18,707 nucleotides of DNA, from NCBI GenBank assembly GCA_033852095.1, contig JAWSVD010000213.1:1-18707 (forward strand), written 5' to 3'. The position numbers and the translations under genes are program-made. Positions 7,430-14,203 of the stretch are shown piece after piece (the stretch's first letter is position 1; each line of letters starts with the position of its first letter). The DNA is from CALCKW01 sp033852095. Its GTDB lineage: Bacteria; Pseudomonadota; Gammaproteobacteria; CALCKW01. The notes under the pieces are model-generated. The model was given only the letters and a program-made list of their open reading frames with translations, had not been told where the DNA came from and searched no databases.

Positions 7430-9184
7430 TCAAAACAGTGGTTCGGTGTAACGGTGTGCTGGGGCGACAAATTGAGGGACTTGATTATCGACCAGATCGA
7501 TTACCGCTCGCTGAGTGGCCTGCTGCAATTGGCTTAGCTGTGTGCCGGCGGGGCTGGCGCGCAGTGTCTGTGCCAGCGAGTAGCTAAAAGCGCCGTAGGG
7601 GGTGGCGCCATGGCGGTACTCGTAGGCCAGTTGGTCCTCTTCACAGGCTTGCAAAATGACGGGCAGGTAGGGGCCGTGGTGAGCGAGCTCGCGGCGCCTG
7701 GCGTTGAACTCTCGGTTTCCCATGGACAGCACATCCGTGGCACGAAACAAGCGGCGCTGGCCGTTTCCACCCAGGTATCCAATCTCTCGGGTCCTGCTGT
7801 TGCCCCGCAGGTCTTTGCTGCTGGGCGGTGTTCTGTAGATCCAGCAGCCGCTCTGTTCGCACCAGCGCATGGTGCGGTGGCGGATGTCATCGGGTGGGCT
7901 GAGACCGCGGGCGCGCGCACCGCCCGAGCGGGTCATTCCCCCCGAGTGGCAGCAATCCAGAATGGCCACAAATGATGCGTCGTAGGGGAGCTGGCTGTAG
8001 AGCGCATGGAAGCGGTCATCGGTGATCGCGCGTTCAGCGGTCCAGTCAAAGTCGTAGGGCACCAGGCATTCATCGACGCGGTCGACTTTCTCGTCTGAGC
8101 CGTAATCCGCCAGTTGCGCGCCGTGTCCGGAAAAACACAGCACGCGTTGCTGACCGGCGCGCGTGCCGCTCAACAGCCACTCCAGGCGCCGCCATATTTC
8201 CTCGGTGGTGGCCCGTCGATTGAGCAGCAAGCGGATGTTGTCGGCCTCGAAGCCGTTCTCCTGCAGCAGCTCGCTCATCAAAAATGCGTCGTTGACGCAG
8301 CCCTCCAGGCGCATGTCTTCCGCGGGGTACTGGTCGATGCCGATGATGAGGGCGCGCTGTTGGTGGCTGCCGCTGGCCGCGACGTGGCCGCGCATCTGAC
8401 GCGCTCGCCGAGCGCTGGGGGGGCGCGATGCCAAATCAGAGAAAACACTGTGACTGACGTTGGGGTGCGCCAGGTATTCCACCGCGTCGTGATCCGCGAA
8501 CCCGCTGATATCGAAGGACGTCAGTACTTGCTCGAAGTTGTCTTCGTGCAGTGACAACGAGGAGGTGAAGACATCGTCGTGCACGTTGTAGAGGTTGTAC
8601 CAATAGCCGTTGGGGAGCGACTTAATACGCCCTGCGAAGAGCGAGCGCACAAAAGGGTTGCCTATCTGCGAGCCCAGGGAGACAAAGGTCCGGCCTTTGC
8701 AGAGATCGACATACTCCGCGCGTTGGAAGGTGTCGTAGGCGATGAGGCTGCCGAGCGAATGGGCGAAAATGATGTCTGGATCTTCGGCCTCTATTTGGGC
8801 GGCCAAACGCTGGCAGAGCTGCTCGCGCAGTGTGTCGTCTTCAGCCCACTGCAGCAGCATTCCAGCGGTCCAGCGCAGGCTGTCTTTGAGGCCGCGCGCA
8901 GCGCGTGCCGTGGGTCTACGTGCGCCGTGTTGTGTGTAGCCAGAAAAAAAGTCGTCGAAGCCATGCGATAAGCCACTGACCGAGAGCTTGGCGATGGCGG
9001 ACAGTAAACCGGATGGTGTCAGAGTTGTGTTTTCAAAGGCGCTGTCGTAGTGAAAGTAGGAAGTGTGGAGCTCCGCATCGGGCTGTTGCCGGGCAAAGGA
9101 GCGGCTTAGTGCCGAGGCCCACAGGTGTTGCCACTGACCGCCAGGGGGGTGCGCACCAACCCCGTGAATACAAAGTGCCTGCAT
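7430..9184 (-). CDS. Alpha/beta-hydrolase fused to caspase-like (C14) protease
   Basis: This is a 584-residue two-domain protein. Residues 1-250 look like a lipase/esterase-type alpha/beta hydrolase: LCIHGVGAHP (4-13) resembles the oxyanion strand and IFAHSLGS (139-146) the nucleophile elbow with Ser143. Asp203/204 in VHDDVF and His245 in NVSHSVF are candidate triad members. Residues 275-584 are a metacaspase-like C14 domain: ALIIGIDQYP (278-287), His354 in CFSGHGAQ, and Cys412 in ILDCCHSGG. The p10-like end is ACEEDQLAYEY (513-523) with YGAFSYSL (530-537). Between these lies an Arg-rich insert (417-505) with seventeen arginines. There are no membrane segments or signal peptide, so it is likely cytoplasmic. 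AGGTGG precedes the ATG. Family calls are firm; the biological role is unknown. It is the first gene of a probable operon with the metalloprotease. Confidence 0.9.
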   Translation of the reverse strand: MQALCIHGVGAHPPGGQWQHLWASALSRSFARQQPDAELHTSYFHYDSAFENTTLTPSGLLSAIAKLSVSGLSHGFDDFFSGYTQHGARRPTARAARGLKDSLRWTAGMLLQWAEDDTLREQLCQRLAAQIEAEDPDIIFAHSLGSLIAYDTFQRAEYVDLCKGRTFVSLGSQIGNPFVRSLFAGRIKSLPNGYWYNLYNVHDDVFTSSLSLHEDNFEQVLTSFDISGFADHDAVEYLAHPNVSHSVFSDLASRPPSARRARQMRGHVAASGSHQQRALIIGIDQYPAEDMRLEGCVNDAFLMSELLQENGFEADNIRLLLNRRATTEEIWRRLEWLLSGTRAGQQRVLCFSGHGAQLADYGSDEKVDRVDECLVPYDFDWTAERAITDDRFHALYSQLPYDASFVAILDCCHSGGMTRSGGARARGLSPPDDIRHRTMRWCEQSGCWIYRTPPSSKDLRGNSRTREIGYLGGNGQRRLFRATDVLSMGNREFNARRRELAHHGPYLPVILQACEEDQLAYEYRHGATPYGAFSYSLAQTLRASPAGTQLSQLQQATQRAVIDLVDNQVPQFVAPAHRYTEPLF

Positions 9185-9226
9185 AAGCTGTCCACCTAAG
9201 TATTAAATAGATGTCCTTCAGTTCTT

Positions 9227-9254
9227 ATAATACAGAAAATAACATGCACCACAA
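9227..9254 (-). promoter_or_regulatory. Candidate promoter for the caspase/metalloprotease operon
   Basis: Read on the minus strand, TTGTGG (9254-9249) and TATTAT (9232-9227) are 16 bases apart. They sit in AT-rich DNA about 45 bases upstream of the caspase-fusion ATG. This is a pattern match only. Confidence 0.4.
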
Positions 9255-9701
9255 TCACAATTTCATCTGATGTATTTTCACTGTTTTATTCGCTTTGATC
9301 TGTTTTATCGGCGCGGTGCCATGAGCACTCTGATGCACGTCAGGGCCGCCGATTTAAATACTGCTTGGCAGGGAATTAGTCTGGTAAGGCTTTGAAATGT
9401 GCTGGGGTATTGGAATGCCATGATCGCGTGAGTGCCGAGAAAAACGGTTTTCTCTTAGGGTCATGAGGTGCGTCCGATTGATCGGGCTGGGTCGAAACAA
9501 TAATCTATTTGTTATGCGCTTAAATGTATATAAGTGCTGTTGTTATGATTGATGTTTGTGCTGGATAGGTGGGCCACCGGATAGATTAACTTGCTCTGCA
9601 GCACGGTGGCTATCCCACGTTTAGAGGGTGTGTGCCGTGCTTGTTATATGTTGAGCGGCGCGCCACGCAAAGTGGTGTTGGCGGCAGTGCTCTGCGCAAT
9701 C

Positions 9702-9734
9702 AAAAGCCCGGCTGCGTTTGCACGGCATCCGGGC
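9702..9734 (-). terminator. Rho-independent terminator of the extradiol dioxygenase gene
   Basis: Read on the minus strand, GCCCGG (9734-9729) pairs with CCGGGC (9711-9706), with a further TGC/GCA pairing inside. It is followed by TTTT (9705-9702). It lies about 20 bases past the stop codon at 9754. Confidence 0.78.
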
Positions 9735-9753
9735 CCCGTTAGCGTGCACTGTC

Positions 9754-10572
9754 TCAGTGGTAGATAAAGCTGCGCATGGAGATCGAGCCCAGATCCATCT
9801 GCTCAGTCATAAAGGTCAGCTGATCGCGTTCATCCGCAGCGCCGGCAATGCTGAGTGCGGGCAGGTAGTGATCCACCGAGGGGTGCGCCATGTCGAACAG
9901 CTTGCCCAGGGCTTTGCGGTCTGTGAGGGCATTGAAATCCCCGTCGCTGAGCTTGTCGGCAAAGAGCTGGTCAAATTCTGTCGCCCAGTGGTGGGCGCTG
10001 CCGCTGGGGCCGAGGGCGCGCAGGTTGTGCACCACGTTCCCGGAGCCCATGATCAACACGCCGCGATCGCGCAGGGCGCGCAGGCTCCGGCCTATCTCAA
10101 GGTGCCAGGGCAGGTCTTTGCTCATGTCGATCGAGAGCTGGAACACCGGCACGTCCGCCTCTGGGTAGACCCACTTCAGCACCGACCAGCTGCCGTGATC
10201 CAGACCCCAGCGATCGTCGCCTTCGGCGTGGTGGCTGGCGAGCAGGGCGAGGGTCTCTTGGGCCATGTCCGGTGCGCCCTGGGCCGGGTACTGCTGGGCG
10301 AAGAGCTCGTCGGGGAAGCCGTGAAAATCGTGAATAGTGCGCGGCACAGCTGAGACGTCCACCAGGGTGCTGCCCTGGGTCATCCAGTGCGCCGAGATCA
10401 TCAGGATCGCCTGCGGTCGGGGCAGTGCCTGGCCCAGTTCGGTCCAGCTCTTGGAGTAGCTGCTCTCTTGTACCGCGTTCATGGGGCTGCCGTGGCCGAG
10501 GAACACCACCGGCAGGCGGGCGCTGGGTTTCAAACTGTCTTTGAGTGCTTGCAGGCTGCGATTGACGTGCAT
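9754..10572 (-). CDS. ygiD: 4,5-DOPA dioxygenase extradiol-type enzyme (YgiD/LigB family)
   Basis: This 272-residue cytoplasmic metalloenzyme belongs to the DODA/LigB class III extradiol dioxygenase family. The expected metal-binding histidines are visible: His27 in LGHGSP, His62 in SAHWM, His182 in NVVHNLR and His235 in VDHYLP. Other family marks are HDFHGFP (81-87), WGLDHGSW (122-129) and PVFQLSID (142-149). Relatives open catechol rings such as L-DOPA; the physiological substrate of bacterial members is poorly known. I chose the ATG at 10572 because AAGGAA precedes it and the family begins here. The upstream extension to 10668 would run through the shared operator. It is divergent from a LysR gene that probably controls it, and it ends in an intrinsic terminator. 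Confidence 0.9.
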   Translation of the reverse strand: MHVNRSLQALKDSLKPSARLPVVFLGHGSPMNAVQESSYSKSWTELGQALPRPQAILMISAHWMTQGSTLVDVSAVPRTIHDFHGFPDELFAQQYPAQGAPDMAQETLALLASHHAEGDDRWGLDHGSWSVLKWVYPEADVPVFQLSIDMSKDLPWHLEIGRSLRALRDRGVLIMGSGNVVHNLRALGPSGSAHHWATEFDQLFADKLSDGDFNALTDRKALGKLFDMAHPSVDHYLPALSIAGAADERDQLTFMTEQMDLGSISMRSFIYH

Positions 10573-10642
10573 GACTGATTCCTTCTGTGCTGATTCGATG
10601 GGGCTACTGTGGCAGCAAAGATTGCCTATGGAAATGGTCTTA

Positions 10643-10663
10643 ATGTGGAATAATAATCCACAT
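10643..10663. promoter_or_regulatory. Candidate LysR operator between ygiD-like and LysR genes
   Basis: The 7-bp perfect arms ATGTGGA (10643-10649) and TCCACAT (10657-10663) flank an all-AT 7-base centre (10650-10656). This fits the interrupted dyad with T-N11-A spacing typical of LysR-type regulators. It lies 22 bases upstream of the LysR ATG and 70 bases upstream of the dioxygenase ATG, where divergent promoters would be. Confidence 0.65.
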
Positions 10664-10685
10664 ATCATTCCTAATGGTGGGTTTT

Positions 10686-11576
10686 ATGGAGTTAATCAGT
10701 GGCTTGAGGGCCTTTGTCGCCACCGCTCAGTCGGGCTCTTTCACCCGGGCGGGGCAGCAATTGGGCCTGTCGAACCGCCTGGTGTCCAAATACGTGGCGG
10801 CGCTGGAAGAGCGCTTGGGCGCGCGATTATTGCAGCGTACCACCCGGCGCTTGGGGCTGACACCGGCGGGAGAGCGCTTGCTGGCGCGGGCGCCGGCCCT
10901 GTTGGATGGTCTGGATGAAATGATGACCGAGGTCGCCGAGGACGGCAGTGGGCTCAATGGGGTGCTGCGCCTGTCGGCGCCGGTGAGCTTTGGCGAGGCC
11001 TATGTGGCGCCTATGCTGCAGCGTTTTATGGCCGCCAACCCAGCGTTGAGTGTTGAAGTGAGCTTGAGCGACAGTTACGTCGATCTCGCCGCCGAGGGGG
11101 TGGACTTGGCCTTTCGTGTGGGTGAGCCGCGGCAAGGGGCGTTGAAAGTGCGCAAGCTGGGCACCACCGAAGCGGTGCTGGTGGCTGCGCCGAGTTATCT
11201 GGCGCAGCACGGCAGACCGCAACAACTGCAGCAGCTAAGCGAGCACAGTTGTCTGCTGGACAAAAATCACGAAGCGGCAGACCGCTGGCTGCTGACATGC
11301 GAGGGAGAGGAAGAGAGCGTGTCGGTGACCGGCCGCTACAGCATCAACAACGCCCAGGTGGTGCGCAACTTCGCGGTGGCGGGGGAGGGCATCGGATTTT
11401 CACCGCGCTTTGTGCTGGGCGATGATCTCAGCACGGGTCGCTTAGAGTGTGTGCTTCCAGCCTACAGCAGCCTAGAAATCCCGGTCAGTGTGGTGTATTT
11501 GCAGGGGCGGGTGTTGCCGCGTAAAGTGCGCGCCTTGATCGACTTCGCGGTGGAAGATTTCGGCTTGTATTGTTAG
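10686..11576 (+). CDS. LysR-family transcriptional regulator
   Basis: This is a 296-residue regulator. The winged helix-turn-helix spans about residues 1-60, with the recognition region SFTRAGQQLGLSNRLVSKYV (18-37) and the usual RTTRRLGLTPAGERLL follow-on (51-66). The effector-binding domain runs from about residue 88 to the end. I chose the ATG at 10686, giving the family's standard MELISGLRAFV start, with GGTGGG upstream; an ATG four codons earlier is possible. It is divergent from the extradiol dioxygenase gene with a good palindrome between them. By the usual LysR arrangement it should regulate that gene and itself. Whether it also touches the gentisate operon, which converges on it, cannot be told. 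Confidence 0.92.
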   Translation: MELISGLRAFVATAQSGSFTRAGQQLGLSNRLVSKYVAALEERLGARLLQRTTRRLGLTPAGERLLARAPALLDGLDEMMTEVAEDGSGLNGVLRLSAPVSFGEAYVAPMLQRFMAANPALSVEVSLSDSYVDLAAEGVDLAFRVGEPRQGALKVRKLGTTEAVLVAAPSYLAQHGRPQQLQQLSEHSCLLDKNHEAADRWLLTCEGEEESVSVTGRYSINNAQVVRNFAVAGEGIGFSPRFVLGDDLSTGRLECVLPAYSSLEIPVSVVYLQGRVLPRKVRALIDFAVEDFGLYC

Positions 11577-11613
11577 GTTTCGATCCATGCGTAGATCTAG
11601 CGCCGAATTATCT

Positions 11614-11642
11614 GCGCAGAGGCAGTGAGCCGTCTGCGCTTT
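11614..11642 (+). terminator. Hairpin after the LysR gene, probable terminator
   Basis: GCGCAGAGGC (11614-11623) pairs with GCC-G-TCTGCGC (11629-11639), leaving a five-base loop and one bulged G, and is followed by TTT (11640-11642). The stem is strong but the T-run is short, so termination is likely rather than certain. Confidence 0.5.
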
Positions 11643-11648
11643 CCGCCA

Positions 11649-11673
11649 GTGCCGAGATCGCTGATCTCGGCAC
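11649..11673 (-). terminator. Perfect 11-bp hairpin between convergent genes
   Basis: GTGCCGAGATC (11649-11659) is an exact inverted repeat of GATCTCGGCAC (11663-11673) across a GCT loop. It begins 8 bases past the stop of the fumarylpyruvate hydrolase gene, the end of the operon. There is no T-run on either side, so it may instead act as an RNA 3' stability hairpin. Confidence 0.45.
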
Positions 11674-11681
11674 CGCTCGAT

Positions 11682-12383
11682 CTAGGCGTTTATGTTCAAC
11701 TCAATAGCACCAACACCCGCAATGGATCCGCTGATTGTATTGCCCTTCACCACTGGGCCCACGCCTTCAGGGGTGCCGGTGTAGATCAGATCCCCGGCCT
11801 GCAAGTGATAAAACTTGGACAGGTGCGCGATGATCTCGCGCACGTTCCAGATCAAACAGTTCAGATCGGATGACTGTTTTGTCTGCCCGTCCACGCTGAG
11901 CTCAATGCTGCCCGCGTTCAGCAGGCCGGTTTTTGCCACCGGGACAATGGGCGCCAGTACCGCGGATTGCTCGAAGTTCTTGCCCAGGTCCCAGGGCCTG
12001 CCGGTCTCGCGGGCCTTGAGCTGTAGATCGCGGCGGGTCATGTCGAGGCCACAGGCGTAGCCAAAAATCATCTTGTCGGTCTCTTCTTCAGATAGCTCAA
12101 AACCCGCCTGGCCGATCGCCACCACCAGTTCCATTTCGTAGTGGTAGTTGTCCGTTTGCGGTGGGTAGTCAATGCTCGAGCCGCTGCTGAGGTAGGCGCT
12201 GGCATTCTTCATAAAGTAGAAGGGTTCTTGGCTGCTCTTGTCCACGGCCACGCCCATCTCGGCGGCATGAGCGAGGTAGTTTCGACCCACGCAGAAAATG
12301 CGGTTGACGGGGAAGAGTTGCTCGGATCCCTCGACGGGGACCGCCACGGTCTGTGCGGCGGGGAATGCATAGTTGTTGGACAC
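11682..12383 (-). CDS. nagK: Fumarylpyruvate hydrolase (FAH family)
   Basis: This 233-residue protein of the fumarylacetoacetate hydrolase fold would split fumarylpyruvate into fumarate and pyruvate, the last step of the gentisate pathway. Family marks are RIFCVGRNYLAHAAEMG (28-44), PFYFMKN (54-60), the metal ligands Glu83 and Glu85 in YHYEMELVVAIG, Asp114 in CGLDMTRRDLQ, PWDLGKNFEQSA (130-141) and LIYTGTPEGVGPV (199-211). The start is GTG with AGGAG six bases upstream. It is the last gene of the operon, 63 bases after the gentisate dioxygenase gene. By sequence alone it could also be another small acylpyruvase; the operon context decides the substrate. Confidence 0.88.
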   Translation of the reverse strand: MSNNYAFPAAQTVAVPVEGSEQLFPVNRIFCVGRNYLAHAAEMGVAVDKSSQEPFYFMKNASAYLSSGSSIDYPPQTDNYHYEMELVVAIGQAGFELSEEETDKMIFGYACGLDMTRRDLQLKARETGRPWDLGKNFEQSAVLAPIVPVAKTGLLNAGSIELSVDGQTKQSSDLNCLIWNVREIIAHLSKFYHLQAGDLIYTGTPEGVGPVVKGNTISGSIAGVGAIELNINA

Positions 12384-12446
12384 GCTGTTCTCCTGGATTT
12401 TGCTGTGTTACTTAATTGAGGGAAAAAGGGTTTGTGGTTATGGGCA

Positions 12447-13478
12447 TCAGTAGATGCCCAGATACTGGTGCAATGGTGCCTCGTCGGCGGTGATCACAAA
12501 CGCGGCTTCGGTGGCAGATCTGTTGCGCAGGGTGCTGGCCACGTAACCCGGTGCGCCGAATGTGTCTTTTTCGCTCCAGTCGATGGCGCTGTCGCCTTCT
12601 ACGCTCAGCGTGCCCTGGCCCTCGATCACGTGGTACACGCAGGCGGTGCTGCGTTCGGGCAGGGTGAGCGTCTCGCCGGGGCGCAGCATCAGTGCGCCCA
12701 GCCCCATGCTGGGGAAAAGGCTGGCGCCTGTTTCGGGGTTGACGTAAGCGATGCGCAGCGGCTTGTCTGGGTAGTGTTCTGCCATTTGCAACAGGCAGGC
12801 GCGGGTTCTGGCCCAGGGGTAGCGCAGCTGGGGTGAATCAGGCGCCGCGCGCTTAAAACCCAACTCCGGCACAACACCGGCGGCACTGTAGTCGGCGAAG
12901 GATTTATCCCGCGGCTGTGAGAGTGTCTGGCCCTCGCCCTCCATCGCCCATGAGCTCTCCAGCCGGTACATCAGCGGCAGGTCGAGGATATCCAGCCAGA
13001 TAACCGGGCCGCTGCCCGTGTGCTGGTGCTCGTGCCACTTGCCCGAGGGGGTGAGGATAATATCGCCGCGCTGCATCACACAGGGCTCGCCGTCGACGAT
13101 GGTGGTCGCGCCTTCGCCCTCGACGATAATGCGCACCGCGTTGGGGGTGTGGCGGTGGTTGGGCGCTGTCTCGCCGGGCAGTATCAGTTGCAGGCCCATG
13201 TAGATGCTGGGCGTCGCCTGCATGTTGCTCAGGCCGTGGCCCGGGTTGGCCAGCACCAGCACCCGGCGCTCGGCTTTTTCCATCGGTGTCAGCTCGCCCG
13301 CCTGCAGCAGCAGCGGGCGAACCGCGGCAAAGGGCCAGATGATGGTCTGGGTGTTGCGGCTGGGCTTGTGTGGCGGCAACAGCGCGCGCATGCTCGGCCA
13401 CAGTGGCACGAGGTTTTGCTCGCTGAGCTGGTCCCGGTAGGATTGGGGTAAATCTTCAAGAGTGCCTAGCGCTTGCAT
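12447..13478 (-). CDS. nagI: Gentisate 1,2-dioxygenase
   Basis: This 343-residue bicupin cleaves gentisate between the carboxyl- and hydroxyl-bearing carbons to maleylpyruvate, using Fe(II) and O2. The N-terminal cupin carries the iron site: NHRH with His108 and His110, and His149 in GKWHEH. Flanking residues AVRIIVEGEGATTIVDGE (114-131) are typical of the family. The C-terminal cupin (about 240-330) has no comparable histidine set, as expected. AAGGAG lies six bases before the ATG. It lies 52 bases after the isomerase gene. Length and order match gentisate dioxygenases of nag-type operons. Confidence 0.92.
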   Translation of the reverse strand: MQALGTLEDLPQSYRDQLSEQNLVPLWPSMRALLPPHKPSRNTQTIIWPFAAVRPLLLQAGELTPMEKAERRVLVLANPGHGLSNMQATPSIYMGLQLILPGETAPNHRHTPNAVRIIVEGEGATTIVDGEPCVMQRGDIILTPSGKWHEHQHTGSGPVIWLDILDLPLMYRLESSWAMEGEGQTLSQPRDKSFADYSAAGVVPELGFKRAAPDSPQLRYPWARTRACLLQMAEHYPDKPLRIAYVNPETGASLFPSMGLGALMLRPGETLTLPERSTACVYHVIEGQGTLSVEGDSAIDWSEKDTFGAPGYVASTLRNRSATEAAFVITADEAPLHQYLGIY

Positions 13479-13530
13479 GTGCTTCTCCTTGCTTGGCGGG
13501 TTTTCCCGCAGGCTGTTCGTCGCCGCGTTT

Positions 13531-14178
13531 TCAGGCGACGTAGTCCGGTTGTTCGGTGGGGGCAGAACGCTGAAAAGCGGATTGCTCCAGGCAGTGCGCG
13601 TGGATGGCCATCAGCCGGGGAAAACCCGCCAGATCGCAGCCAAAGCGCAGTGCATTTGCCACCTGTGGCACCAGGCAGACATCGGCCAGGGTGGGCGCCT
13701 GGCCAAAACAATAATCACCGTGGCCGTGGCCGTGGCGGCTCAGCAGGGTTTCTACCGCGCCAAAGCCCTCGCTGATCCAGTGCTTGTACCAGTCGCTCTT
13801 TTGCGTGTCGCTGACGCCCAGCTCTTTTTTCAGGTAGCCCAAGATGCGCAGGTTGTTGACCGGGTGCATGTCGCTGGCGATGCCGTTGGCTAGCTCCAGC
13901 ACCCTGTATCTGTCGGAGCCCGTCGCGGGCACCAGCAGAGGGTCGGGGTAGTTGCTGTCCAGGTAATCGATGATGGCGAGGGATTGCGACAGGGCTTGGC
14001 CATCATCGGTGATCAGCACGGGTACACCCTTGCTGGGGTTGAGGCGCAAATTGCTGTCACTGGCTTCCTCACCGACGCGGATGTTCACGCCCTGATGTTG
14101 GTAGTCCAGGCCCTTGAGCGCCAGCGCGATGCGCACCCGGTAGGAGCTGGAGCTGTTGAAAAAATTGTAGAGTTGCAT
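13531..14178 (-). CDS. nagL: Maleylpyruvate isomerase (zeta-class GST family)
   Basis: This is a 215-residue glutathione-dependent cis-trans isomerase that would convert maleylpyruvate to fumarylpyruvate. The N-terminal thioredoxin-like domain has the zeta motif region NSSSSYRVRIALALKGL (8-24), with Ser where many maleylacetoacetate isomerases have Cys. It also has NPSKGVPVL (47-55) and the glutathione-binding SQSLAIIDYL (64-73). The helical domain contains HPVNNLRILGYLKKELG and TLADVCLVPQV, close to NagL-type enzymes. The ribosome site is weak, so translation may depend on coupling to the permease gene, which ends 25 bases upstream. A maleylacetoacetate isomerase is the sequence-only alternative; neighbours favour maleylpyruvate. 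Confidence 0.88.
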   Translation of the reverse strand: MQLYNFFNSSSSYRVRIALALKGLDYQHQGVNIRVGEEASDSNLRLNPSKGVPVLITDDGQALSQSLAIIDYLDSNYPDPLLVPATGSDRYRVLELANGIASDMHPVNNLRILGYLKKELGVSDTQKSDWYKHWISEGFGAVETLLSRHGHGHGDYCFGQAPTLADVCLVPQVANALRFGCDLAGFPRLMAIHAHCLEQSAFQRSAPTEQPDYVA

Positions 14179-14203
14179 GTGTGTGTCTCGGCGGTTGCGT
14201 AAT

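Larger units (their letters stand above)
9185..9753. other. AT-rich gene-free region rich in inverted repeats
   Basis: No coding frame of note lies in these 569 bases, and the base composition is visibly more AT-rich than the flanking genes. It holds several inverted repeats. ATCGGCG (9307-9313) pairs with CGCCGAT (9347-9353). GAGAAAA (9437-9443) pairs with TTTTCTC (9448-9454) across a 4-base loop. CCGAT/ATCGG lies at 9474-9485. A near-palindrome GCGCTTA/TAAGTGC (9516-9537) is flanked by direct copies of TTGTTATG (9509-9516 and 9540-9547). A GTGGG-CCACCG / CGGTGG-CCCAC pairing occurs around 9570-9620. The right end holds the terminator of the dioxygenase gene. It may be a long regulatory region or hide a small RNA; I cannot name a known family. 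Confidence 0.5.

Noticed and set aside
11682..14178. Homogentisate (tyrosine) degradation cluster
   Set aside because: The isomerase and hydrolase families would fit, but the ring-cleaving enzyme is a gentisate-type bicupin with NHRH, and a salicylate 5-hydroxylase lies upstream; gentisate is the better reading.
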